A stretch of DNA of 63,940 bases from Dyella japonica DSM 16301 (GTDB taxonomy: Bacteria > Pseudomonadota > Gammaproteobacteria > Xanthomonadales > Rhodanobacteraceae): NCBI RefSeq assembly GCF_001010355.1, contig NZ_JPLA01000060.1, positions 1-63,940 of the forward strand, written 5' to 3'. Position numbers and translations under genes: made by a program. The stretch's first letter is position 1; the number at the start of each line of letters is the position of its first letter. This document shows positions 8,769-18,574 of the stretch, in pieces. Under the pieces are notes generated by a model. The model was given only the letters and a program-made list of their open reading frames with translations. It was not told where the DNA came from and made no database searches.

Positions 8769-9674
8769 TCACGGATGCTGATAGCCGAACCGCTCCCGCA
8801 ATCGCGGCGTGGCGAAATCGATGAAGGCGCGCAATTTCAAGGGCATCAGACGCTGGCCTGGATAGACCAGGCTGAGCGGCATCGGGGCCGGCTCATGGGC
8901 CTGCAGCAGGCGCACCAGCGTCCCCGCCTTCAACAGAGGATCCACCTGATCGGCCAGGACACGCACGATGCCTCCGTCCTCGACGGCGGCGATCACGGCG
9001 GCCTCTGCCGAATTGACGCTCAGTCGCGAGGACACCTTGATCAGCTGCGCTGATGGACCCTCGCCAAATTCCCACATGTCCGCCGCCGAATAGCCCACGT
9101 AGGTGATGCAATCGTGCCCCGCGAGGTCCTCGGGCTTTTGCGGAACGCCCCGTGCCTGCAGATAGCCTGGACTGGCGCACAGCACGCGGTTGATCAGTGC
9201 AATGCGCGTGGCCACGAGGTTGCTGTCGGGCAAGGCGCCAAGCCGCACCGCCAGATCCACATGCTCCTCCAGCAAATGGCTGACCTGATCGCTCAACTGG
9301 ATATGCGCGCGAATCTGCGGGGCGCTGCGCAGAAACGCGACCAGCACCGGGACCACATGATTGCGCCCGATCACCACCGGCGCGCTGATGATCAACTCGC
9401 CCTGCGGCGCGCGGTATTCGCCGGCGGCGGTGCGTTCGACTTGTTCGATGTCTTCCAGGATCTGCCGGCAGGAGGCGACGTAATCGCGCCCGGCATCGGT
9501 CAGCACCAGCTTGCGGCCGCCGCGCAGCACCAGGCGGACGTTCAGATGCGCTTCCAGTTCCGACACGCGCCGACTGACGGTGGCCAGCGGCATGTGCAAC
9601 TGCCGGCTGGCGGCGGAAAGGCTGCCCGCGTCTACCGCCGTCAACAGCACGGTCATGGCTTCGAGTCGGTCCAC
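8769..9674 (-). CDS. LysR-family transcriptional regulator
   Basis: A 301-residue LysR protein. The N-terminal winged helix-turn-helix runs through residues 1-60 (AGSLSAASRQLHMPLATVSR), followed by a LysR substrate domain (about 90-295). The GTG start at 9674 gives the standard MDRLEAM beginning. It is divergent from the SDR gene at 9890, with a 215-bp shared regulatory region. LysR proteins usually control the divergent neighbour, so the dehydrogenase gene is its likely target. The closest general subgroup is the CrgA/AaeR-like type, but no specific effector can be named. Confidence 0.9.
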   Translation of the reverse strand: MDRLEAMTVLLTAVDAGSLSAASRQLHMPLATVSRRVSELEAHLNVRLVLRGGRKLVLTDAGRDYVASCRQILEDIEQVERTAAGEYRAPQGELIISAPVVIGRNHVVPVLVAFLRSAPQIRAHIQLSDQVSHLLEEHVDLAVRLGALPDSNLVATRIALINRVLCASPGYLQARGVPQKPEDLAGHDCITYVGYSAADMWEFGEGPSAQLIKVSSRLSVNSAEAAVIAAVEDGGIVRVLADQVDPLLKAGTLVRLLQAHEPAPMPLSLVYPGQRLMPLKLRAFIDFATPRLRERFGYQHP

Positions 9675-9731
9675 GGCCTCTCACCAGATGAAAGGGTGCC
9701 TTCCGAATTTACCGTCTAGTGCCCTGATTTG

Positions 9732-9747
9732 AAAGGTTCTAGCCTTT
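9732..9747. promoter_or_regulatory. Candidate LysR operator
   Basis: AAAGG-TTCTAG-CCTTT is a perfect 5-bp inverted repeat with a 6-bp spacer in the LysR/SDR intergenic region. It fits the size of a LysR half-site pair, although the strict T-N11-A form is not clear. Role inferred from position only. Confidence 0.4.
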
Positions 9748-9889
9748 GCACCCATGCGATGAACCCTTGAAACAAACGCTCCCCTCCAAGCGACCGGCCA
9801 ACCGGGGGAGTGCTGGACCTTGTCACGAAACGCATCACGGCCGGCCCGCTTCAGGCGACACCCCACTTCCCCACTTCCCGGAGTTTCTT

Positions 9890-10591
9890 ATGAACATCAA
9901 AGACGCCACGGTGCTTGTCACCGGTGCCAATCGCGGACTCGGTCTGGTTTTCACCCGCGAGCTGCTCGCCCGCGGCGCGCGCAAGGTGTACGCCGCCGCG
10001 CGCGACCCCGCCACCATCACCGAGCCCGGCGTCCATCCCTTGCGGCTGGACGTCACCAATCCGGACGAGGTGGCCGCGGCCGCCGCGCTGGCCTCGGATG
10101 TGACGCTGGTGATCAACAATGCCGGCATTGCCCAGGCCGGCGGCTTTCTTGCCGCAGACAGCGAAGCGGTCACGCGACGCATCTTCGAAACCAACTTCTA
10201 CGGCATGCTGGGCATGAGCAAAGCCTTCGCGCCGGTGCTCAAGGCCAACGGCGGCGGCGCCTTGCTCAATGTGTTGTCGGTGGTCTCGTGGGTGAGCGGC
10301 GCAATGGCCGCCTATTCGGCGAGCAAGTCCGCTGCCTGGTCACTCACCAATGCCCTGCGCCTCGAACTGGCAGGACAGAATACGCAGGTGACGGCGCTGC
10401 ACATGGGCTTTGTCGATACCGATCTGGCGCGCGACTTCAACGCCCCGAAATCCACCGCCGAGGACATCGTCAAGCGCGCGCTCGACGGTCTCGAAGCGGG
10501 CGAGGATGAAGTGCTGGCCGATGAGCGCAGCGTGCAGGTGAAGCAAGGTTTGACGGCGGCGCGGCCCATTTATCTGCCGCCTCTTTCCTGA
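9890..10591 (+). CDS. Short-chain dehydrogenase/reductase (SDR)
   Basis: A 233-residue classical SDR. The cofactor motif is TGANRGLG (about residues 12-19), followed by NNAGIAQ, and the active site has Ser (VLSVVSW), Tyr-x-x-x-Lys (YSASKSA) and the DTDLARDF loop. The ATG at 9890 follows a GGAG ribosome site. It is divergently transcribed from a LysR regulator that probably controls it. Substrate unknown; relatives are often annotated as general SDR or aldehyde-stress enzymes. Confidence 0.9.
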   Translation: MNIKDATVLVTGANRGLGLVFTRELLARGARKVYAAARDPATITEPGVHPLRLDVTNPDEVAAAAALASDVTLVINNAGIAQAGGFLAADSEAVTRRIFETNFYGMLGMSKAFAPVLKANGGGALLNVLSVVSWVSGAMAAYSASKSAAWSLTNALRLELAGQNTQVTALHMGFVDTDLARDFNAPKSTAEDIVKRALDGLEAGEDEVLADERSVQVKQGLTAARPIYLPPLS

Positions 10592-10823
10592 CGATGGTGG
10601 TTGGTCGATGCGCAGGCGCTGTGCCTGTCCCGCATCTGCCACACCGCGGGTGGCCGCACCTTGGCGACCACATTCAAGGCTTGTTTGACGCGGGTCAAGC
10701 CGTAGCGCCCGCCCGTCGATCGCACCGCACTGATCAGCGCCGCTGCCACCCGCGAAGGACAACGGAACATCCTGGTGTTCCGTGGGTTCAAAACCGCATC
10801 GAACGATGTGCGACAGCGTGGAC

Positions 10824-10855
10824 AAAAAAGAGGTGGGCGGTTGCCCGCCCACCTC
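10824..10855 (-). terminator. Intrinsic terminator of the S53 protease gene
   Basis: An 11-bp perfect GC-rich stem (GAGGTGGGCGG / CCGCCCACCTC, loop ttgc) is followed on the minus strand by six U residues. It begins 20 bases after the protease stop. Otherwise the 10592-10874 gap shows no gene. Confidence 0.9.
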
Positions 10856-10874
10856 AATGTGCGATTCCTTCGCG

Positions 10875-13800
10875 TCAGTGCGTACCGTTTGAAGCAACCG
10901 TGGCGTTCAGCGTCTGCACCACCGGCTGCGTGACACCTTGCAGACGATTTTTCTGCACGACGTAGCCGGCAGGAATGTTGTAGGGAGCGCCGTCGCCGTC
11001 AGCGACGCGCTGCGAAACGAAACCCTTGCCGTTGCCCAGCCAGATGTACGCATCGCCGGCGGCATCCGTCCACAGCAGATCGGCCAGACCGTCACCGTCG
11101 AAGTCTTCAATCGACGCAATCGAGTAACCCGGCGTCACGTTTCGCGTTTGACGGTCGGTGACGGTGGTCCCGTTCATCACCCACCAGGCGACCTGGCTGG
11201 TCGAGGCGTTGGACCAGATCAGGTCGGTCTTGCCGCTGCCAGCGATTTCGCCCGCGCCTTCCAGGGTCCAGCCAGCCGGGAACGTGCCGCCATAGGTCTT
11301 GCTGAAGTTGCCCTGGCCGTCGTTGATCCAGTAGTAGATGTCGTTGCTCGGGCCGGTCCAGACGATGTCGAGGTAGCCATCGCCATTGAGATCAGCCAGG
11401 TGCGGCGTATAGCCTGCCGCAGCTGCGATGGTGTCGCCGATGACGCGATCGCAGCCCATGTTGAACAACTGGCCGAAGTGGATCGTACCGGTGCAGTTGA
11501 TGGTCCAGTAGCCGAACTGGCCCGTGCTGTTGTTGCGCCAGATTTCCTTGGACACGCCCGAGCTGTCGATCACGCCCGAACCCACCAGCGTCCAGCCGGC
11601 CGGATACGGGAAGCGGAAGTTGACCCAGCCATAGCTGTAAATGGCGAGATTGGTGGTGTGGTCCACCGGATTGTCGCTCTCCATCACGGTCTGGCCGCTC
11701 AGTACGCCCGTATACAGATCGGTCGGTATGGCCTTCACCTGATCGTTCGGCTCGAACATCGAGTCCCAGGGATTAGTGTCAAGCACGGTGCCGCCGTTCA
11801 TGTGCAGCATGATCGCGTTGCCGCTGGTCTGGCTGATCATCAACAGGCTGCTGTGGCCGTCGAGGATCGAGTTGAGGCCCACGCCCTGATTTCCGCTGCC
11901 GAGCATGCCAAACAGATCCCACGTGCGCTGGATGTTCTTGCCGCGCGACTCCTGATTGGCGATGGCGTTGGCGAGGTTGGTCACGTTGACCGAGCCCAGA
12001 CCCGTCGCATAGTCGTAACCCTTGCCTGCCGCCCATGCGGTGGCCAGCGACTTGGTGCCGCCGTCGCTGACGACGCCGAACGCGTTGCCGCTCGTCGCGT
12101 AGCAGTCGCCCGTGCCGGCAAAACAGGGGACGTCGATGTCGCCCGTCGCCACGTCATGGAAGACGCAGCTGGTGTCCGTCACGGCGCAGCCCACGCCCGG
12201 GGATGCGGTGGTGCCGTATTGCTTGCGCGCCAGGCCATACAGCGTCGGGCCGATGTTGCCGTGGCTGGCATTGGAGGCCTGGTTGACCAGTGCCTGGATG
12301 CCTGCCATCGCGGGTGCGGCGAACGACGTGCCACCCGCGCTGTTGTAGATCGCGTTGGTCGGATCGATGTAGTTGCACGGCGTGCCGCCTTCGGACGCAT
12401 CGGACATGCAGAAGATCAGCGCATGGCCATAGATGCCGTTCGCGGCGAACAGTGAGACGTCAGGCGTGGCGCGGGTCAAGGCTTGCCCAAGGCCGGCGAT
12501 GCCGACCTGCCACGACGGCTGCGACCACGCATAGCTGGGGCCACCGCCGGCGCCGCCGGTATCGAGGAAGTTCTCGCCCTTGTCACTGTTGCACGAGGTC
12601 ACCGGATCGGCGTAACCCAGGATCGTGTAGAGCTGGCTGCTCGCACAGGAGCTGTTCCAGGTCTGTTCCGGGATGTAGCTGATCGCGCTGGCGGCGAGGC
12701 TGCCGTTGGCCGGTTGCCAATACTTGCTGGTCTGCTTGAAGTCGTTGAAGTCCGTGCCGCCCACCGAGATGTTGTACGGCGTGCTGCCAAGGCCATTGAT
12801 GGCGATGCCGAAGCTCGCCGCCGACTCGTTCTGGTCGCAGGCCGCCGCACCGGCATCGCCGGATGACACGAACACTGTGGTGCCTTCGGCTGCCGCCTGC
12901 GACCACAGGGAGGCGGCCAGTTCGAGATCGCCAACCGCAGCACTGACCAGTTCGCACTCGCCGTAGCTGAGGCTCAGGATGGGTGGTGGCGTGTCCTGCG
13001 CCAGCAGGTTCTGCGCGGCGAGGAACGGGCCGAAGTCCGCGCCGGTATCGGCACACGCGGCCAGCGTCACGTTCGCATCGGGAGCTGCCGCACCTGCCCA
13101 TTCCGCGTCGAGCGCGGCTTCGCCTTCGTCGCCGTTGCTGCCCGGGTCGGCGCAGCTGGTGTCGCCGCTGAAGGCGGCCGGATGCACCTGCGAGAAGACG
13201 CCCGCGGCGTCGCTCGGCAGGAAGGTCTGGCGGAACGTGGCCACGTCCGCGTCCTGCACATCGGTGCGCTCCAGCACCACCACCGTCTGGCCCGCACCGC
13301 GGACCGGCGTCGCCTGGCTCCACAGCGGGTTGACGTTGTAGATGGTGTTGAAGTCGGCCGGCGCGACATCGTTGTAGATGTCATTGTTGAAAATGAAGTT
13401 GAAGTCAGACGAGCGGTTGCCGGCCGACACCCAGTGCCCCTTGCCGTCGCGCTTGACGGCCTGCACGTTCTTCACCAGCGGCTTGGGGAAGAAGTCGGTC
13501 AGCGACGCCACGCCGGCCACCACCGGCGTCAAGGCTGCGGGCAGCTTCTGCTCGGTGGCGTTGGCGAAGTGCGTCTTGCCTTCGGAGTTGTAGCGGCGCA
13601 ACGAGGTGCCGAAGGCGCGCTGCACTGCACCGACCGAACCGGTGAAGCGGATGCGCATCCGGTCGGGCGATACGTTCTTCACGCCCAGGCCCTGCGAGTT
13701 GAGCCACTTGGTCACCGTGGCTACGTCGTCGGCGTTCGGGCCGTACATTTCGCCGACCTGCTTGGCAGTGAGCCACTTGTGGAAGTTCGGCGAGGCCGGA

Positions 13801-14108
13801 TTGTTCAGCGAGGCCAGGAAGGCGTCGAACATCTTCTGCTGCGCGACGCTGCGCTTGAGCACCAGGGTCATCGACGGAATCGTTTCGGTCTGGCCCATGG
13901 CGCCGAGGTCCTGACTCTTGGCGACCTTCAACGGGACCGTGCCATGCAGGGTCGTCGTCTGGCGGGCGTCGATCCTGGACCCGTCGATGAGGGGCTTGCT
14001 GGCGGTCGAACCGGCGACATCGGCAGTGGCGCAGGCGTCGGTGGCTGCACCTCCCGCAAGCAGCAACAAGGCGCCGACAAGCCATGGCTTGTACGTATTG
14101 ACTGACAT
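10875..14108 (-). CDS. Secreted S53-family (sedolisin/kumamolisin-like) protease with FG-GAP repeats
   Basis: A 1077-residue secreted protease. It has a signal peptide (residues 1-30), a pro-kumamolisin activation domain (about 60-200), an S53 peptidase domain (about 230-700) and C-terminal FG-GAP/VCBS-like repeats (about 750-1050; DLNGDGYLDIVW and DFDGDGLADLLW). The catalytic Glu and Asp fit DEGEAALDAEWAG, and the nucleophile Ser is in GGTSFAAPAMAG (about 593). Sedolisins are acid-active serine carboxyl endopeptidases that cleave their own propeptide. The start at 14108 follows a GGGGAG ribosome site. The gene is monocistronic with a strong terminator. The long repeat tail suggests surface or substrate binding. 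Confidence 0.9.
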   Translation of the reverse strand: MSVNTYKPWLVGALLLLAGGAATDACATADVAGSTASKPLIDGSRIDARQTTTLHGTVPLKVAKSQDLGAMGQTETIPSMTLVLKRSVAQQKMFDAFLASLNNPASPNFHKWLTAKQVGEMYGPNADDVATVTKWLNSQGLGVKNVSPDRMRIRFTGSVGAVQRAFGTSLRRYNSEGKTHFANATEQKLPAALTPVVAGVASLTDFFPKPLVKNVQAVKRDGKGHWVSAGNRSSDFNFIFNNDIYNDVAPADFNTIYNVNPLWSQATPVRGAGQTVVVLERTDVQDADVATFRQTFLPSDAAGVFSQVHPAAFSGDTSCADPGSNGDEGEAALDAEWAGAAAPDANVTLAACADTGADFGPFLAAQNLLAQDTPPPILSLSYGECELVSAAVGDLELAASLWSQAAAEGTTVFVSSGDAGAAACDQNESAASFGIAINGLGSTPYNISVGGTDFNDFKQTSKYWQPANGSLAASAISYIPEQTWNSSCASSQLYTILGYADPVTSCNSDKGENFLDTGGAGGGPSYAWSQPSWQVGIAGLGQALTRATPDVSLFAANGIYGHALIFCMSDASEGGTPCNYIDPTNAIYNSAGGTSFAAPAMAGIQALVNQASNASHGNIGPTLYGLARKQYGTTASPGVGCAVTDTSCVFHDVATGDIDVPCFAGTGDCYATSGNAFGVVSDGGTKSLATAWAAGKGYDYATGLGSVNVTNLANAIANQESRGKNIQRTWDLFGMLGSGNQGVGLNSILDGHSSLLMISQTSGNAIMLHMNGGTVLDTNPWDSMFEPNDQVKAIPTDLYTGVLSGQTVMESDNPVDHTTNLAIYSYGWVNFRFPYPAGWTLVGSGVIDSSGVSKEIWRNNSTGQFGYWTINCTGTIHFGQLFNMGCDRVIGDTIAAAAGYTPHLADLNGDGYLDIVWTGPSNDIYYWINDGQGNFSKTYGGTFPAGWTLEGAGEIAGSGKTDLIWSNASTSQVAWWVMNGTTVTDRQTRNVTPGYSIASIEDFDGDGLADLLWTDAAGDAYIWLGNGKGFVSQRVADGDGAPYNIPAGYVVQKNRLQGVTQPVVQTLNATVASNGTH

Positions 14109-14152
14109 ACTCTCCCCTCGCACGCAGTGCATTGATTCAGATTGATTTTTTT

Positions 14153-14171
14153 GCCCCGCCTACGGCGGGGC
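14153..14171. other. 5' leader hairpin of S53 protease mRNA
   Basis: GCCCCGCC-tac-GGCGGGGC forms an 8-bp perfect stem about 45-63 bases upstream of the protease start, followed on the minus strand by an A-run. It cannot be an intrinsic terminator in that orientation. It may protect the 5' end of the message or act as the terminator-like arm of a leader. Confidence 0.4.
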
Positions 14172-14388
14172 CGACCCATGGACGCTGACTCCCCAGCCAA
14201 GACTCCCTGAGCGTTTTTGAGATTAGCTTTACATTCCCGTGGCAGTCACACACGCTCGGCTGGCCGATTTCTCACGGAATTCTCACCGTCAGCAGGGGCA
14301 TCCGGCCGCTAGCGGCGCAGGTGCGCCTGGTGGTCAGCGATTCCCCGGACGCGGCGTTCAGTGCCCAGACGACGGTGCGGGGGAACCC

Positions 14389-15807
14389 ATGATTTCGCGG
14401 ATACGAAACTGGCTTGGCGACACGCCCATCGACGATCCCGTCGATCGTCGCAACGCGAGCTTCATGCAGCTGCTGCTGGCGTTCGAAGGCCTGCGCATTC
14501 CGGCGACGAAGATCTATCTCACCTCGCTGCACTGGACCTACCTGCAGGAGCATTTCTATGCCAAGGCGCGCGTCGGCGCGCCTGCGGCCATCGCCATCGA
14601 CATGGCGACCGACCTGGCCATGACGCTGTCGGCGTGGCTGGGCTTCTACCTGATCAGGCGCGGCGGTTTCCGCCCGGCCGTGGCGCAGTACATCGCCACC
14701 ATGCTCGGTTCCGGCGCGCTGGCCTATGCGGCGTTCGGTTACCACGCGACCGATGGCAACCTCACCCTCATCATGATCCTGGCGTTGAGCGGCATGATGC
14801 TCGGGCGCAAGGCGTTGTGGATCACCTATGCGGCGGAGGCGGCCATTCTCATCGTCAGCGTCGATCCGCTGAAGGTGCAGAACTCGCTGCACCTGCCGTC
14901 GCTTTTGCTGGGCATCTACAACGTGCTTCCGATGCGCGCGCTCACCAGCTACCTGCTGATCGCCGTCATCGTTGACCGAAGCATCAACGCGCTGCGCCAG
15001 AGCCTGGCCGAATCGGACAGCCGGCGCCAGCAGCTGTCGCAGGAAATCGCCGAGCGAGAGCGCACGCAAGAGCAACTGCTGCATTCGCAGAAGATGGATG
15101 CCATCGGCAAGCTCGCCAGCGGCGTCGCGCACGACGTCAACAATGTGTTCGACATCATCCTGGGCTTTTCCACCGAACGCGACCGCATCCAGCCTGACGA
15201 AGCGCCCATCGACGAGAACCTCCAGGCCGTCGCGGATGCGATGGAAGGCATCGAACTTGCCGCGCGTCGCGGCACCGCCGTCTGCCGCAAGCTGCTCAAC
15301 TTCAGCCGCAGCGACATTACCTACATGGAGGTGTTCGATGTCGTCGCCGCACTGGGCGACCTGCGCCCGCTGGTCCAGCAATCGCTGTCCTCCAGTTGCC
15401 AACTGCACATGCAGCTTCCGCAAGGCGCACAGCACATCCGGTTTGACCGCAGCCAGTTCGAACTGGCCATCATCAATCTGGTCACCAACGCGCGCGACGC
15501 CATGCCCGATGGTGGCCAATGCACGCTCTCCCTGGAGGTGCACGGCGACGAGCTCATGCTATCGGTCAGGGACACCGGACCTGGCATACCCGAGCACGTG
15601 AAGGCGCGCATGTTCGAGCCCTTCTTCACCACCAAGCCCGCCGGGCGGGGCACAGGGCTGGGACTGAGCGTGGTGCATGAACTGGTGGTACGCGCCGGCG
15701 GTCGCACAACGGTCGACAGCGAGCCTGGCCGGGGAACCGCCATACGCATGGTGTTGCCGGTGGTCGCACCGGCCGTCAAGACGTCCATCGCGTTCGCACC
15801 GGCCTGA
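14389..15807 (+). CDS. Membrane sensor histidine kinase
   Basis: A 472-residue orthodox kinase. Residues 45-200 hold several hydrophobic segments (a membrane sensor of the MASE type, no clear periplasmic domain). A short coiled coil follows (about 205-235), then the H-box GVAHDVNNVFDIILGFS (phospho-His about 247), the N-box NLVTNARDAM, G1 DTGPGIP, and G2 GRGTGLGLSVVHEL. The AHDVNN form places it with NtrB/hybrid-type kinases. The ATG at 14389 has a GGGGGAA site. It converges with a response regulator gene only 23 bp away, which is its likely partner. Signal unknown. Confidence 0.85.
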   Translation: MISRIRNWLGDTPIDDPVDRRNASFMQLLLAFEGLRIPATKIYLTSLHWTYLQEHFYAKARVGAPAAIAIDMATDLAMTLSAWLGFYLIRRGGFRPAVAQYIATMLGSGALAYAAFGYHATDGNLTLIMILALSGMMLGRKALWITYAAEAAILIVSVDPLKVQNSLHLPSLLLGIYNVLPMRALTSYLLIAVIVDRSINALRQSLAESDSRRQQLSQEIAERERTQEQLLHSQKMDAIGKLASGVAHDVNNVFDIILGFSTERDRIQPDEAPIDENLQAVADAMEGIELAARRGTAVCRKLLNFSRSDITYMEVFDVVAALGDLRPLVQQSLSSSCQLHMQLPQGAQHIRFDRSQFELAIINLVTNARDAMPDGGQCTLSLEVHGDELMLSVRDTGPGIPEHVKARMFEPFFTTKPAGRGTGLGLSVVHELVVRAGGRTTVDSEPGRGTAIRMVLPVVAPAVKTSIAFAPA

Positions 15808-15830
15808 CGCACATGACGACGGGCGATGGC

Positions 15831-16541
15831 TCAGGTTTCGAGCACGTAGCCCGTTCCGTGCACTGCGTTCAGCGGCAAAGGCTCGCCTGCCGCGGCCAGA
15901 ACCTTGCGACGCAGCCGATGGATCAGCGAATCCAGCCGGTGCGGATCGAATGCAAGGACGTCATCGGTGAGCACGGCGATCAGCTCTTCTCGCGACATCA
16001 CTTCGCCGGCGCGCTGCATGATCGCCTCGAGCAGCCGTCGTTCGGTCTTGCTCAGCATCACCCGTGCACCCGAGGGCGACACCAGGAACCATTCGTCAGG
16101 GCTCAAACCCCATTTCCCGCGTGGCACCTGCGGCGCCGAGCGCAGACGGCGGGCGACGCTGTAGAGCGTCGCCACCAGCACGTCGATCTCCACCGGCTTG
16201 GACAGGTAGGCATCGGCCCCCTCAAACAGGCCACGCACGCGGTCAACGTTGTCCGCGCGCCCGGTCAGGATGACGATGCCCGCATCGGGCAGTTCCGCGC
16301 GCAGCGATCGTGCCACCTGAAAACCGTCGCTGTCCGGCAGGCCGATGTCGAGCATGAAGATGTCCGGTGCCTCGGCCTTGATCGCCTCGCGCAGGTCCGA
16401 TACCCGTCCGACGGCGGTCACCTCGAAACCGAACTGCGAAAGCTTCGGAACCAGCACCCGGTCGCGCAACAAGTCGTCATCTTCCAGAAGAACCAGGCGC
16501 AAGGGCAGTACCGGCCTGGCCGGCTCCGGGCTCAACGTCAT
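15831..16541 (-). CDS. OmpR-family response regulator
   Basis: A 236-residue regulator with a receiver domain (about 15-130; acidic pocket LLEDDD, phospho-Asp in FMLDIGLPDSDG, Thr in VILTGRA, Lys in LSKPVE) and an OmpR/PhoB winged helix (about 145-235; KTERRLLEAIMQRAGEVMSR, RVHRLRRK-like LIHRLRRKVL, GTGYVLE). The start at 16541 removes an atypical Arg-rich extension. It is convergent with the membrane kinase gene at 14389 and is probably its partner, although not in the same operon. Target genes are unknown. Confidence 0.85.
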   Translation of the reverse strand: MTLSPEPARPVLPLRLVLLEDDDLLRDRVLVPKLSQFGFEVTAVGRVSDLREAIKAEAPDIFMLDIGLPDSDGFQVARSLRAELPDAGIVILTGRADNVDRVRGLFEGADAYLSKPVEIDVLVATLYSVARRLRSAPQVPRGKWGLSPDEWFLVSPSGARVMLSKTERRLLEAIMQRAGEVMSREELIAVLTDDVLAFDPHRLDSLIHRLRRKVLAAAGEPLPLNAVHGTGYVLET

Positions 16542-16824
16542 CACAAGAGGGCCTCGATTCCATACCGGGCCACAACGCGAGCCCTCCATGCCGAGCTTGC
16601 CTTCGGACACCGCCGAAAGCCAGCACAATCGCATGCGGCGGCGCACTGGCCGGGTTGCGCTCGGTGGCATGATTCACCAGGAATCTCCTGCGGCTAAGCA
16701 TTGAAGGGATCGGCAGGCACCCGCCGCGGGTGTCAATGAACGCCACTGATGACCGGCAAGCCAAGCGCGTTTGCTCTCGATGCCGGGAGCACGCCCCTTC
16801 GATCACAGGGCCTGGAGCGATGGC

Positions 16825-17481
16825 ATGGCAACACACACCACCCCGAAGATCGATGCATTTCTTGAACAACTCTTCGCCGCGCCAACGGCTGGCATGCCGC
16901 GCGTGTTCGATCCCTGGAACGCCGTCTCCACTGACGACGTGGCTCCTGCCGCGGTGCAAGGCCGTCGCGAGCGTCTTAGGCTGCATCTGTGTGCACCCGC
17001 ACCCCGCTTGCTGCTTATCGGCGAGGCACCCGGCTATCAAGGGACACGCGTTACCGGTTGCCCGTTCACCTCCGAAGCCCTGCTGCTGGAACAAGGCGTG
17101 CCACGCATCGGCAAAGTGAGCGACCGACTGACGTCGCGGCGGCTTCCCTGGCGCGAGCCGTCGTCCACCATCGTGTGGCGTGCACTGCGCGAAGAAGGAC
17201 TGGCCGACTGCACGATCCTGTGGGGCGCTTTTCCCTGGCACCCTTACGGCCCTACGTCCTTGTCCAACCGCGCACCGAACGAAACCGAGAAGGCCATCGG
17301 CATGGTCTTGCTGCGCACGCTTGTTTGCGCGTTGCCGACGGTCACTGTGGTTGCAGTTGGCAATGTAGCCGCCGATTCGCTCCAAAAGCTGGGCATGAAG
17401 GCAGACAAGATCCGTCATCCATCCAATGGTGGCGCGAGGGCCTTTCGGGCCGGACTTGCCTTGCTGGCAAAGCAATGCTGA
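16825..17481 (+). CDS. Uracil-DNA glycosylase superfamily protein
   Basis: A 218-residue protein. The motif LLIGEAPGYQGTRVTGCPFT corresponds to motif A of UDG family 4/5-like proteins (GEAPG), and later ILWGAFPWHPYGP and VAVGNVAADSL are the beta-strand and glycine regions of the fold. A terminal motif HPSNGG is present in place of the usual HPS(P). The ATG at 16825 follows a GGAG site. Members remove uracil from DNA or bind it; this branch is poorly studied, so the catalytic activity is inferred. The 283 bp before the gene (16542-16824) show nothing else. Confidence 0.75.
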   Translation: MATHTTPKIDAFLEQLFAAPTAGMPRVFDPWNAVSTDDVAPAAVQGRRERLRLHLCAPAPRLLLIGEAPGYQGTRVTGCPFTSEALLLEQGVPRIGKVSDRLTSRRLPWREPSSTIVWRALREEGLADCTILWGAFPWHPYGPTSLSNRAPNETEKAIGMVLLRTLVCALPTVTVVAVGNVAADSLQKLGMKADKIRHPSNGGARAFRAGLALLAKQC

Positions 17482-17557
17482 TCACAGCGCAGAGACCTTG
17501 CCTGCCGCGGAGATCTCCAACAAGGACGTCAACAAGCCGGCCCTGGCCAATCCGGAT

Positions 17558-18442
17558 CTACGCCTTCATCGCCTCGATCAGCGCTCTCAGCCCAGCCGAC
17601 TGATGTTTGCGGCTTGGAAAATAGAGGAAGAGATGCTCCTGCGTCGTGCACCAGTCCTCCAGGCAATAGCGAAGGCGGCCATCGGCAATATAGGGGACGG
17701 CGCGATCCTCCCATACATAGGCGAGCCCCACGCCTTGTGCCGCCGCCTCGACCATCAGCTCCTGGCTGTCCAGGGTGAGCGACCCATCGACGTCCACCTG
17801 GATGGCTTCGCCATCTTTGGCCAATTCCCAGCCAAAGATGGCGCCGCTGGGAAAGGCGTACCGAATGCAGTCGTGCACTTTGAGATCTTGCGGAGTGCGC
17901 GGCGCTGGCTTTCTCGCCAAGTAGCTAGGCGCTCCCACCACGGTAAAGCGGAAGCTCGGCTTGATGCGAACCGCGATCATGTCCTGCGACAAACGTTCGC
18001 CCGGACGAATACCGGCGTCGAAGCCGCCCTCAACGATATCCACCAGCGAATCCGTGGCGACGACTTCGAGCTTCAGCCCGGGATTGCTGGCGAGCAAAGC
18101 CGGCACCACCTCCCGAAGTAGGTAGGGCGCGAGTGAGTTGGGTACGTTCAAGCGGATCGTGCCGAACGGCGTGGCGCGAAACGAATTCAACGCGTCGACG
18201 GCCGCGCGCATATCCGTCAAGGCCGGCTCGAGCCGGGAGAACAGCATCTCCCCCGCATCAGTCAGCGAGACGCTGCGTGTCGTGCGATGAAACAGGCGTA
18301 TCCCCACGCGCGTCTCGAGATTGCGTATCGAGTGGCTGATGGCGGAAGCCGAGGTGCCGCGCTCGGTGGCGGCCTGGCGAAAACTCCGATGCCTGGCCAC
18401 GGCCGCAAAGACGGCGAGTTCGCTAAGTTCGGTGGTTTCCAT
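17558..18442 (-). CDS. LysR-family transcriptional regulator
   Basis: A 294-residue LysR protein. The HTH lies at residues 10-55 (FRQAATERGTSASAISHSIR), and the effector domain follows to the C-terminus. A GAGG ribosome site stands seven bases before the ATG. It is divergent from the SDR gene that begins at 18575, with 132 bp between the starts. The pattern is the same as the LysR/SDR pair at 8.8-10.6 kb, and control of the neighbouring dehydrogenase is likely. Confidence 0.9.
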   Translation of the reverse strand: METTELSELAVFAAVARHRSFRQAATERGTSASAISHSIRNLETRVGIRLFHRTTRSVSLTDAGEMLFSRLEPALTDMRAAVDALNSFRATPFGTIRLNVPNSLAPYLLREVVPALLASNPGLKLEVVATDSLVDIVEGGFDAGIRPGERLSQDMIAVRIKPSFRFTVVGAPSYLARKPAPRTPQDLKVHDCIRYAFPSGAIFGWELAKDGEAIQVDVDGSLTLDSQELMVEAAAQGVGLAYVWEDRAVPYIADGRLRYCLEDWCTTQEHLFLYFPSRKHQSAGLRALIEAMKA

Positions 18443-18574
18443 TAGTGAACCTCATTCATCACCGTAGGAAATATTGCTTACTTTAACGCAGCAGTTCAAG
18501 TCACCAGAATGGCGACCAAGGACAGCAGTCCAGCTCCGTCCTTCAACCCCAAACCTTTGATTCTGGAGATGAAC

